Shown here: positions 37,577 through 45,214 of the stretch, one piece after another
Numbering within the stretch: the first letter of the stretch is position 1
How the letters are laid out: every line of letters starts with the position of its first letter
Assembly (NCBI RefSeq): GCF_001187505.1
Contig: NZ_CP012150.1
Coordinates: 1,054,001-1,118,000 of the forward strand
Direction: 5' to 3'
Origin: Mycolicibacterium goodii
Lineage (GTDB): Bacteria > Actinomycetota > Actinomycetes > Mycobacteriales > Mycobacteriaceae
Length of the DNA: 64,000 nucleotides
The notes under the pieces: model-generated
Database searches by the model: none
Seen by the model: only the letters and a program-made list of their open reading frames with translations
Told to the model about the DNA's origin: nothing
Translations under genes and position numbers: made by a program

Positions 37577-38520
37577 CTCCGCCCCCTCAGCAGCGGCAGG
37601 ACCGACACGGCCAGCACCGCGCCCAGCGCCACCAGCAGTGCGATGTCGGGGGTCTCGGCCGACCGCACCTGCGCCTCCCCTTCCACGCGGGCATCCGGCG
37701 GGTGCTGCCGGATCTCGGTGAGCGCCGCGGCCACATTGGCCTCGTCCCGGTAGGACCGGCCGCCGGTGCCTGCCGCGAGTGCGTCGAGTTGCCCCGCTCC
37801 GTCGCTGATGACGTTGACCTGCACACCCGCGGTGCTCGCCAGCTCACGGATCCGTTCGGTGCTGAACAGCTGCCCGGGAGAGGGTTCTGATTGCGGGCCG
37901 ATGTAGATCAGCGAACGACGTTGCGGCGCCGCCTCGTCGAAGTCCGGAAAGCCGGTAAGGCACAGGGCCATGAGGTCGTCGACGTTGCGGGCGTAGTCGG
38001 TGTAGGACACCGGCGCCAAGAACGGTGCGCCGCCCTCGTCGGCCGCGTACCCACCGAATTGTGCTGCCGCATACTGATAGTCGCGCGTGAGCGGTACGAC
38101 GCGCCGGTTGCCTGAGGTCAGGCCGATGCGTTCGGTGCCGAAGGTCGGTATGCGGCCCGCGAACCAGCGCAGCGTGGTGGCGACCGCACGGTCGTCGAGC
38201 GGCGCACCGACGCACACCATGATGTCCTCGGGTTGTGCGGCCGGGGCGTTCTGCGTCGCCGACGGCAGGCCGGTGGGACGCGCGGCCACCGCGACCGCGG
38301 CGACGAACGCGACGACGAGCAACGCCGCTGCCGCGCAGGCGATCAGGACCCGCGCCCGGACGGCCCGCACGTACTCCGGCAGCCGGGTCAGCCGCGCGGT
38401 GTTGGCCAGTGGACGCAGGTCGGCGAGGGATTGCGCGCGGGGCCACAGCAGCGCCGCGAGCACACAGGCCGCCAGCGCCACACAGCCCACGATGGCGACG
38501 ATCCACCAGCTCAGGTCCAT
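37573..38520 (-). CDS. VWA-like membrane protein of the MoxR operon
   Basis: A 315-aa protein with helices at about 5-26, 58-82 and 291-309. The large domain between reads EDIMVCVGAPLDDRAVATTL then RRSLIYIGPQSEPSPGQLF and VQVNVISDGAGQLDALAAGTGGRSY. The Rossmann-like ending matches the last strands of VWA domains, but the first strand lacks the DxSxS metal site. It overlaps the gene before by 10 nt. It probably forms a complex with the second VWA protein. Confidence 0.7.
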   Translation of the reverse strand: MDLSWWIVAIVGCVALAACVLAALLWPRAQSLADLRPLANTARLTRLPEYVRAVRARVLIACAAAALLVVAFVAAVAVAARPTGLPSATQNAPAAQPEDIMVCVGAPLDDRAVATTLRWFAGRIPTFGTERIGLTSGNRRVVPLTRDYQYAAAQFGGYAADEGGAPFLAPVSYTDYARNVDDLMALCLTGFPDFDEAAPQRRSLIYIGPQSEPSPGQLFSTERIRELASTAGVQVNVISDGAGQLDALAAGTGGRSYRDEANVAAALTEIRQHPPDARVEGEAQVRSAETPDIALLVALGAVLAVSVLPLLRGRR

Positions 38521-38978
38521 GTGCGGATCAACTCCTCGGCGCTGCGGCCCGCGGCCTCGGCGTCGACTGCGGTGTGCCGGTTGAACTGCAGATCCGTGAG
38601 GTCCCTCAGCAGCGGCGCCGCGGGTGCCAGTGCACCGTCGGCGATGTCGTCGACCTGCAGGTACTGCGCCCGCACTCCCGTGACGGCATGCAGGAAGTCA
38701 CGCACTTCGCGGCTCAGTCCGGCGGCGGCCTGCACGGGCGTGAGCTCACCGGCGCGCAACCGTGCGCCGATGCCGCGCACCGTCCGGGTGGCCCGGCGTC
38801 TGGCGAGTTCGGTACGGGCCGCCTTCAGTATCGGGGCCTCCCGGCCCGCGCGGGTGAGGGCGAAAACCGCGGCATACCAGGCGATCAGGGCGATCGTGAG
38901 CGCGACGGCGACCCACAGCCACACCGCCGAGTAGGGCGTCGGGCCGATCAGGTGGCCCAGCACGTCGTCATCCGGCAC
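38511..38978 (-). CDS. Small single-helix membrane protein of the MoxR operon
   Basis: A 155-aa protein with one N-terminal helix (about 18-42, VWLWVAVALTIALIAWYAAV) and a helical cytoplasmic part (LSREVRDFLHAVTGVRAQYL). This matches the DUF4381-type small subunit seen between DUF58 and VWA genes. It overlaps both neighbours by about 10 nt. No catalytic motif is present. Confidence 0.65.
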   Translation of the reverse strand: MPDDDVLGHLIGPTPYSAVWLWVAVALTIALIAWYAAVFALTRAGREAPILKAARTELARRRATRTVRGIGARLRAGELTPVQAAAGLSREVRDFLHAVTGVRAQYLQVDDIADGALAPAAPLLRDLTDLQFNRHTAVDAEAAGRSAEELIRTWT

Positions 38979-39828
38979 GGGCGTACACCCCGGTCATGGC
39001 GGTGAGGGCGGTTCGGATCCGCGCGCTTGCGGTGACCCTGGTGTGCGGGACCCGGTGGCCGGTCAGGAACTCCGAAAGCCGTTGCCGCCGTTCGGTCTCG
39101 GCATGTCGGTAGGCCCGCAGCACGTCGGGGCCGAGATCGTCGGCGATGAGCCTGCCGTCGGTGACCTCGTACCCCCGCTGCTCGCCGGTGCCCAGCGCGG
39201 GCATGTCCGCGATCATCGGCCATAGCACGTCGTGGCGGGCGGTCAGCGACCGCAGCACCGCGTCGAGCCGGTCGGTGATCTCGGGCTCGTCGGACACCAC
39301 GAACACCAGCAGCCGGTGGCGGTGGTGGCGCGCCACCCATTCGAGTTGCACCGCAATGTCACTCGGCCCCGGTTGGTCGGTGGCGTGGTGGTGGAACCGG
39401 TGCAGCATGCTCTCGATGTGGGTCTCGCCGCGGCGCAACCGGATGTCCACGCAGCCGCGCCGATCCCCCACCACCATGCCGAGCTCGTCCGATCGCGGCA
39501 GCGTGATGAGGCCGATCGCGCCGATGAGGTTCAGTGCCACATTCCTTTTCAGCTCGGTCGACGGTGCCATTGCCGCCATGTTGCGCCCGCCGTCGGCCAC
39601 CACCAGGATCTTGTGGTGCTTGTCGGAGACGAAGCGCTTGATCAGGGTGTGCCCGGACCGCGCGGTGGCCTTCCAGTCGATGTCACGGACGTCGTCGCCC
39701 CTGACGTAGGGCCGCAGTTCGTCGAATTCGAGGCTGCGGGTGTGGATCAGCGAGTAGCGCCCACCTTCGAGCAGTCCACCGGCGTCACGGCCGAAGTGCG
39801 CCTTCGCGGCGTCGAGATGTCTACCCAC
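38968..39828 (-). CDS. DUF58-family protein
   Basis: A 286-aa protein with the family signature ELRPYVRGDDVRDIDWKATAR near residues 38-58, and a C-terminal VWA-like fold (ILVVADGGRNMAAM). DUF58 proteins accompany MoxR ATPases across bacteria and may assist assembly of cell-surface or metal-bearing complexes. The start is GTG at 39828, 10 nt after moxR. No membrane helix is visible. Confidence 0.85.
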   Translation of the reverse strand: MGRHLDAAKAHFGRDAGGLLEGGRYSLIHTRSLEFDELRPYVRGDDVRDIDWKATARSGHTLIKRFVSDKHHKILVVADGGRNMAAMAPSTELKRNVALNLIGAIGLITLPRSDELGMVVGDRRGCVDIRLRRGETHIESMLHRFHHHATDQPGPSDIAVQLEWVARHHRHRLLVFVVSDEPEITDRLDAVLRSLTARHDVLWPMIADMPALGTGEQRGYEVTDGRLIADDLGPDVLRAYRHAETERRQRLSEFLTGHRVPHTRVTASARIRTALTAMTGVYARAG

Positions 39829-39838
39829 CCTGGCCCCT

Positions 39839-40840
39839 TCACGGCACCCGAACGGCGGCGAGCACCGCGTCGATCACCACGTCCGGGGTGATCCGGGCGC
39901 TGGCGGCCTCGAAACCCAGGATCAGGCGGTGCCGCAGCACGCGGTGTGCGAGCCTGGCGATGTCGTCGGGAACCACGTGGTCGCGGCCACGCAGCAGCGC
40001 GAGCGCCCGCGCGGTGCGGCACAACGCGATGGTGGCCCGGGGACTCGCGCCGTACTCGACGAGCCGGGCCAGGTTGGCGGGCAGGTGGTTCTCGGGATCG
40101 CGTGTCACGCCGACGAGACGGCCCGCGTACTCGACGAGTGCGCGGTCCAGGTAGACGGATTCGACGATGCGCTGCACCCGCTGGATGTCGTCGATGCCGA
40201 CCACGGGTGTGTCGTGCCTGCCCCGCTCGTACAGCCCGGCGTCCATCCGCGCGATGATCTCGACCTCGTCGGCCACCGACGGATAGCGCACGATCTCCTT
40301 GAGCATGAACCGGTCGGTCTGCGCCTCCGAGAGCGGGTAGGTGCCCTCCTGGTCCACCGGGTTCTGCGTGGCGATGACCAGGAACGGTTCCGGGATCGGG
40401 TATTCGACGCCCGCGATGGTGGTCTGGCGTTCCTCCATCGCCTCGAGCATCGCGCTCTGGGTTTTCGCGCTCGACCGGTTGATCTCGTCGAGCAGCACGA
40501 TGTTGGCGTGCACCGGGCCGAGCTGGGTGGTGAACGAATGCGTCGCGGCCTCGTACACCTGGGTGCCGACGATGTCGCTGGGCAGCAGATCCGGCGTGCA
40601 CTGGATGCGGTGGAAGCTGCCGTCGATGGATTCCGCGACGACCCGCGCCGCGGTGGTCTTGGCCAGGCCGGGGACGCTCTCCAGCAGCAGGTGCCCGCCC
40701 GACAGCAACGCGACGAGCATCGATTCACGCAGGTGGTCCTGGCCCACCACCTTGGCGGAGAAGGCCGAGGTCACCGCACCCACGATCTGCTGGGCTTCGG
40801 CGACGTCGCGCTGGTCGAGCTGCAATCGTGGTGTTGTCAT
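39839..40840 (-). CDS. moxR: MoxR-family AAA+ ATPase
   Basis: A 333-aa MoxR ATPase: Walker A SVPGLAKT (55-62), Walker B VLLDEINRSS with Asp118/Glu119, LEAMEERQ, sensor IATQNPVDQEGTYPLSEAQTDRF and the lid domain ASPRATIALCRTARALALL. MoxR proteins act as chaperone-like ATPases on VWA partners. First gene of a tight six-gene operon; the 54-nt gap before it after the ThuA-like gene may hold its promoter. Confidence 0.93.
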   Translation of the reverse strand: MTTPRLQLDQRDVAEAQQIVGAVTSAFSAKVVGQDHLRESMLVALLSGGHLLLESVPGLAKTTAARVVAESIDGSFHRIQCTPDLLPSDIVGTQVYEAATHSFTTQLGPVHANIVLLDEINRSSAKTQSAMLEAMEERQTTIAGVEYPIPEPFLVIATQNPVDQEGTYPLSEAQTDRFMLKEIVRYPSVADEVEIIARMDAGLYERGRHDTPVVGIDDIQRVQRIVESVYLDRALVEYAGRLVGVTRDPENHLPANLARLVEYGASPRATIALCRTARALALLRGRDHVVPDDIARLAHRVLRHRLILGFEAASARITPDVVIDAVLAAVRVP

Positions 40841-40894
40841 GGGTCCTTCCGTCGGGGCGTTTCCCCAGCGGTTAGTACCCAGAGGCTGCCGAAC

Positions 40895-41797
40895 TCATGC
40901 CCTGGCGAGGCGCTCCGGCGCTGTGCGGTGTGCGGACTGCAGCCAGGCCGCGAGGTTGCGCACGTAGTCCTTGAACGCCGTGAGGTGCTGCGGGTTCGCC
41001 TTCATCCCGCCGCCGGGCAGCTCGGTGACGAACGTGGGTGCGCCGCGGTCGACGTCCCAGTTGTAGTCGGCGAAGTGGTGGAATGTCGATTCGGCCACCG
41101 CGCGGCCCATGGGTGCGCCGCCGTCGGTGGTCTCGCCGTCGAGCACCACCGCGAGGTTGAACTGTCGGCCCGTCGCCGTGCTGCGGCCGCGCGCCAGCAC
41201 GGTCGCGAACGGCAGGTCGGCCGACACCGCGCCCTCGTGCGGGTGCGCCGGGAACCACTCGATGCGCCCGCTGGCGGTGTGGTCGGTGCGCAGCAGTTCG
41301 TGCACCGAGTCGCCGGAGTCGTCGACCAGGACGGGCTGGTAGTCGCCGTTGGCGCCGGAGTGGTAGTTCGGCCACGAGATGTCCGGGTTGTCCTGGTCGT
41401 CGCACATCGTGGCGGGGTCGACGCTCGCATCGAGAGACCCGTGGAACTGGTTGACCAGGCCGAGCGATCCGAGCCCGAGCAGGCAGCTGCCCAGGTCCTG
41501 GTGGTCGCGCGCGGTCAGCACACCGCCGCCGTTCTCCCGGAACCGCCGGATTGCGGCGCATTCGGCCGCGGTCAGACCGGTGCCGACGTCGACGGCCATC
41601 AGCCACAGTTGGTCGAAGTCGAGCCGGTCCAGCCGGCTCAGCACCGGGTCGTCATCGGCGTGGGCCCGGTTGCGGGCCGTGACGTCGTGGCCCGCCGCGC
41701 GCAGTTCGTCGGCCAGCAGGGAGAACCGCGTGACGTCCCAGTCGTCGAGGTTCTCCGTGATCGTGGTCTGCAGCAGAATTCTCGCCATCGGAGTCAT
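40895..41797 (-). CDS. ThuA-like (GATase1-fold) protein
   Basis: About 300 aa (ATG 41797; 41788 also possible). It starts MTPMARILLQTTITENLDDW and has FDQLWLMAVDVGTGLTAAEC, RRFRENGGGVLTARDHQDLG and a C-terminal FHHFADYNWDVDRGAPTFV. The overall order suits the ThuA/GATase1-like fold found in trehalose-utilisation-type and glycosidase-linked proteins. No catalytic Cys is seen at the elbow (TARDHQD), so it may be a binding rather than enzymatic member. It is the gene just upstream of moxR on the same strand. Confidence 0.55.
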   Translation of the reverse strand: MTPMARILLQTTITENLDDWDVTRFSLLADELRAAGHDVTARNRAHADDDPVLSRLDRLDFDQLWLMAVDVGTGLTAAECAAIRRFRENGGGVLTARDHQDLGSCLLGLGSLGLVNQFHGSLDASVDPATMCDDQDNPDISWPNYHSGANGDYQPVLVDDSGDSVHELLRTDHTASGRIEWFPAHPHEGAVSADLPFATVLARGRSTATGRQFNLAVVLDGETTDGGAPMGRAVAESTFHHFADYNWDVDRGAPTFVTELPGGGMKANPQHLTAFKDYVRNLAAWLQSAHRTAPERLARA

Positions 41798-41948
41798 CGC
41801 CTCTCGGTATCCGCCGAATCCGCATTCCATCAGGCCTCTACTCGCACTTCTTCTGCTGGAATGACGTTTCGGCGAGGGGGTCGTGTCGCACTTCAGCGTG
41901 ACGCGGACGGTGCGCGGCGCGGACCCTTGAGAATCCGTGGTTCGTTGA

Positions 41949-43133
41949 TCACTGGTCGGCGTGCAACGTGATCACGCTGATGTCCGGTGGCGCCCCGATC
42001 CGCACCGGCGGGCCCCAGAAGCCCGCACCGCGGGTCACGTACAGCTGGGTGTCACCGACGGTCGACAGCCCGGCGAGCGAGGGCTGCGCAGCCGACACCA
42101 GATAGTGGAACGGCCACATCTGGCCGCCGTGGGTGTGGCCCGACAGCTGCAGGTCGACGCCGCGCTGGGCGGCCTCGGCGACCTGGACCGGTTGGTGCGC
42201 GAGCAGGATCCTCGCCTGTGACGGCCCGACGCCGGCCAGTGCGCGGTCGAAATCCGGTGGGTCCGAGCGCTGTTCGCCAGCGACGTCGTTGACGCCGACG
42301 AGGGCGAACGACGCGCCGCCGCGACGGATGGCGGTGTTCTCGTTGCGCAGGGGTGCTACGCCGAGGCGCTCGAGCTCGTGCAGCCACGCACCGGTCTCGT
42401 CGGTGAAGTACTCGTGGTTGCCGGTGACGAAGAAGCTGCCCTCGCGGGCGGCCAAGTCCTGCAACGGTTCCACCGCGGAACCCAGTTCGTCGACCGTGCC
42501 GTCGACGAGGTCGCCGACGATCGCGACGAGGTCGGGTTCGGCCTCGTTGATCATCCGGACGATCCGCTCGGTGTGCGAACGGCCCAGCAGCGGCCCCAGG
42601 TGCACATCGGACACCACGGCGATACGGAAACCGTTGAACGCCGGGTCGATTCGCCCCAGACGGACCGGGACGGCCAACACCTTCGGCGGTCCGAGCGCGA
42701 TGGACGCACCGGTGCCGACCAGCGCGACCGACGCCACGCCGGCGGCCACGGCGCCGCCGCGCGCGAGGAACATCCTGCGGTTGACCTCAGCGGACCCGTC
42801 GTCGGTGTCGGTGTCATGGGCAGGTGGTTGTGCCCCGCCGCGGCTGACCCACCGCCGCAGCACCAACCGCACGGGCTCGAGCACCAACAGGATCAGCACG
42901 AGATAGAAGACCAGCGCGAGCCACACGAATCCCGGCCAAGCCAGCCAGGACGCCTCGCGGGTGTCGAACACCCTCGGCCCGATCAACCCCGCGAACAGGA
43001 TCGTCGTCGGGATCAGGAACAGCACGGTCGCCACATATCGGGAGCGGCCAGGGGCGGTGGTGTTCTTCGCCAACCGGGTCCACACATAGAAGTGCATCAA
43101 CGCCAGGACCGCGACCAGCACAACGATGAACAT
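41949..43133 (-). CDS. Membrane-anchored metallophosphoesterase (YkuE-like)
   Basis: A 394-aa protein: four N-terminal helices within the first 110 residues, a short linker, another hydrophobic helix near 125-150, then the calcineurin-like domain with VVSDVHLG, IVGDLVDG, VTGNHEYF, LLAHQP and SGHTHGGQ supplying all metal ligands. The active site is likely outside the membrane. Substrates in this family include lipid and nucleotide phosphates. No regulatory context is visible. Confidence 0.9.
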   Translation of the reverse strand: MFIVVLVAVLALMHFYVWTRLAKNTTAPGRSRYVATVLFLIPTTILFAGLIGPRVFDTREASWLAWPGFVWLALVFYLVLILLVLEPVRLVLRRWVSRGGAQPPAHDTDTDDGSAEVNRRMFLARGGAVAAGVASVALVGTGASIALGPPKVLAVPVRLGRIDPAFNGFRIAVVSDVHLGPLLGRSHTERIVRMINEAEPDLVAIVGDLVDGTVDELGSAVEPLQDLAAREGSFFVTGNHEYFTDETGAWLHELERLGVAPLRNENTAIRRGGASFALVGVNDVAGEQRSDPPDFDRALAGVGPSQARILLAHQPVQVAEAAQRGVDLQLSGHTHGGQMWPFHYLVSAAQPSLAGLSTVGDTQLYVTRGAGFWGPPVRIGAPPDISVITLHADQ

Positions 43134-43160
43134 GCACTTCCTTCCGGAAATGCCGTCAGC

Positions 43161-43838
43161 TTAGTTCGCGGCGCGCCGGACCAACTCGTCCATCGCCGAC
43201 GGGTCGTCGGTGTCGACCACCGGAAAGCCCGACCCGGGTTCGCCTTCCCAGTGCAATTCGATCCCTGGGTTGTGGACGTCGGAGCCGTCGGCCAGGAAGA
43301 AGTGCGGGCTGCCCTGGACGTCGTCGGCGTGTGCGCGGTAGGTGCGCATCATCTCGGCCCGCGCGGTGCCCTCGTCGAGGTCGCGACGCAACGCGTCGGT
43401 GTCGACGGCCGGGCATCGGCCTGCGATGTCGACGATCTCGTGCAGCAGGGAGATGGGCCTGCTGTCGGTGAAGAACGCATGCCGGATCGCCATGTCGAGT
43501 TGTTCGGCGGCACGCGGGGATTGCCGCTTGGCGGCGTGCACGGCCTCGTTGGCGAGCAGCGAGGTGATCGGCCATTCCGACGCCTCACCCTGCCACGGCG
43601 TCCACCCGAAGTCCGGCGCCAGGGTGCCCACCACGGGAATCTCGCTGTCCAGGAAGCGTTTCGGGATCGGGAACCGGTTGACGTCCTCCAGCAGGTACAG
43701 CTGGTGGTCGACGTGCAGCGAATCGGTCAGCCCGGCGCGCTCGCGGGCCTGGTAGAACCGGTGCAGCGCGACGGTGGCCCAGCCGCACACCACATCGCTG
43801 AACAACACGACGGTGTTCGGCTTCACCTGCACGCTCAT
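43161..43838 (-). CDS. DsbA-family (FrnE-like) protein lacking the second active-site Cys
   Basis: A 225-aa thioredoxin-fold protein: VVLFSDVVCGWATVALHRFY at the N-terminus, a helical insertion, and VQGSPHFFLADGSDVHNPGI with the cis-Pro. In DsbA/FrnE enzymes the motif is CxxC; here it is CGWA, so it cannot shuttle a disulfide in the usual way and may work through one Cys or as a glutathione/mycothiol-like transferase. There is no signal peptide. ATG 43838 overlaps the alcohol dehydrogenase stop (ATGA). Confidence 0.8.
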   Translation of the reverse strand: MSVQVKPNTVVLFSDVVCGWATVALHRFYQARERAGLTDSLHVDHQLYLLEDVNRFPIPKRFLDSEIPVVGTLAPDFGWTPWQGEASEWPITSLLANEAVHAAKRQSPRAAEQLDMAIRHAFFTDSRPISLLHEIVDIAGRCPAVDTDALRRDLDEGTARAEMMRTYRAHADDVQGSPHFFLADGSDVHNPGIELHWEGEPGSGFPVVDTDDPSAMDELVRRAAN

Positions 43839-45016
43839 GGCTTGAGGATGATCTTGACGGCGCCGTCCTGCTTCTTCTGGAAGATGTCGTAGGCGTGTGG
43901 TGCCTCGTCGATCGGCAGTACGTGGGTCGCGAAATCGTCGACGCCCAACGGGTCGTCGTCGCTCAGCAGCGGCATGATGTCGTCGACCCATCTCTTGACG
44001 TTGGCCTGGCCCATGCGCAGCTGGATCTGCTTGTCGAACAACGTCAGCATCGGGATCGGGTCGGCGGTGCCGCCGTACACGCCGATCAGCGAGATCGTGC
44101 CGCCGCGGCGCACGATGTCGATCGCCGAGTACAGCGCGTCGAGCCGGTCGACGCCTGCGTTCTGCATCATCGGCTTGGCCACCGCGTCGGGCAGCGCGGC
44201 GGCCACCCGCTGCATGATCTTCGCAACGGGTGAACCGTGGGCCTCCATGCCGACGGCGTCGATCACCGAGTCGGTGCCGCGCCCGTGGGTCAGTGACCGG
44301 ATGACGTCACCGAGCGGCTCGTCGATCGCGCCGAGGTCGATCGCGCGGATCCCGCGGTCGGCGGCGCGGCGCAGCCGCTCGGGCACCCGGTCGACGCCGA
44401 AGACCTGATAGCCGAGATGGTGCGCGATGCGTGCGGCCATGTCGCCGATCGGCCCGAGGCCCAGCACGGTCACCGATCCCCCGTCCGGGATGGCCGCGTA
44501 GGCAACGGACTGCCATGCGGTGGGCAGCACGTCGGACAGGTACACGTAACGCGAATCGGGCGGCCCTTCGGGCACCTTGATGTGGGTGAACTGGGCCTGC
44601 GGCACCCGCAGGTACTGGGCCTGGCCGCCGGGGACGCTGCCGTACAACTGCGAGTAGCCGAACAGCGCCGCGCCCATGCCGTGCTCGCGCACCTGGGTGG
44701 TCTCGCACTGCGTGTACAGCTTCTGGTCGCACATGAAGCAGTGCCCGCAGGAGATTTGGAACGGGATGACGACGCGGTCGCCGACCGACAGGCCGTCGAC
44801 GGCGGAGCCGACCTCGCGCACGATGCCCATCGGTTCGTGGCCGAGGATGTCGCCCTCGTCCATGAAGGCACCGAGCACCTCGTACAGATGCAGGTCGGAT
44901 CCGCAGATGTTGGTCGAGGTCACCTCGATGATGGCGTCGGTGGGTTGCTCGATCTTCGGGTCGGGCACGTTGTCCACGCGCACATCGCGCCTGCCATGCC
45001 AGGTGACCGCTTTCAC
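43835..45016 (-). CDS. Zinc-dependent alcohol dehydrogenase (formaldehyde-dehydrogenase-like)
   Basis: A 393-aa medium-chain dehydrogenase with catalytic zinc residues in ICGSDLHLY and GHEPMGIVREVG, a complete structural-zinc quartet SCGHCFMCDQKLYTQC, and Rossmann motif VTVLGLGPIGDMAARIA. A long insert and the overall order resemble glutathione-independent formaldehyde dehydrogenases. GTG 45016 follows GGAG by 8 nt. It is coupled to the DsbA-like gene, suggesting a redox or thiol-related pathway; the substrate is not proven. Confidence 0.88.
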   Translation of the reverse strand: MKAVTWHGRRDVRVDNVPDPKIEQPTDAIIEVTSTNICGSDLHLYEVLGAFMDEGDILGHEPMGIVREVGSAVDGLSVGDRVVIPFQISCGHCFMCDQKLYTQCETTQVREHGMGAALFGYSQLYGSVPGGQAQYLRVPQAQFTHIKVPEGPPDSRYVYLSDVLPTAWQSVAYAAIPDGGSVTVLGLGPIGDMAARIAHHLGYQVFGVDRVPERLRRAADRGIRAIDLGAIDEPLGDVIRSLTHGRGTDSVIDAVGMEAHGSPVAKIMQRVAAALPDAVAKPMMQNAGVDRLDALYSAIDIVRRGGTISLIGVYGGTADPIPMLTLFDKQIQLRMGQANVKRWVDDIMPLLSDDDPLGVDDFATHVLPIDEAPHAYDIFQKKQDGAVKIILKP

Positions 45017-45214
45017 GTGAGTTGCTCCAATCGGTTCCGGGTGCAATTGGGCTACCCCGGCAGGCGCGGTCCAAACCGCGTGGGCACCAGGTCGAGCAGG
45101 GTTTTGAGCATCGAGTCTCCGGTGTGTGCGGACACCCCCTGTGGCAGTACCCGCTCGCAGGGCCGTACACGCAGGCGGTGGGCGTCCGGCCGGTCTGGCA
45201 CGCTGGTGGCCACG

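Noticed and set aside
39929..41971. 680-codon open frame antisense to moxR and the ThuA-like gene
   Set aside because: Spans two genes on the other strand and shows low-complexity composition typical of antisense reading.
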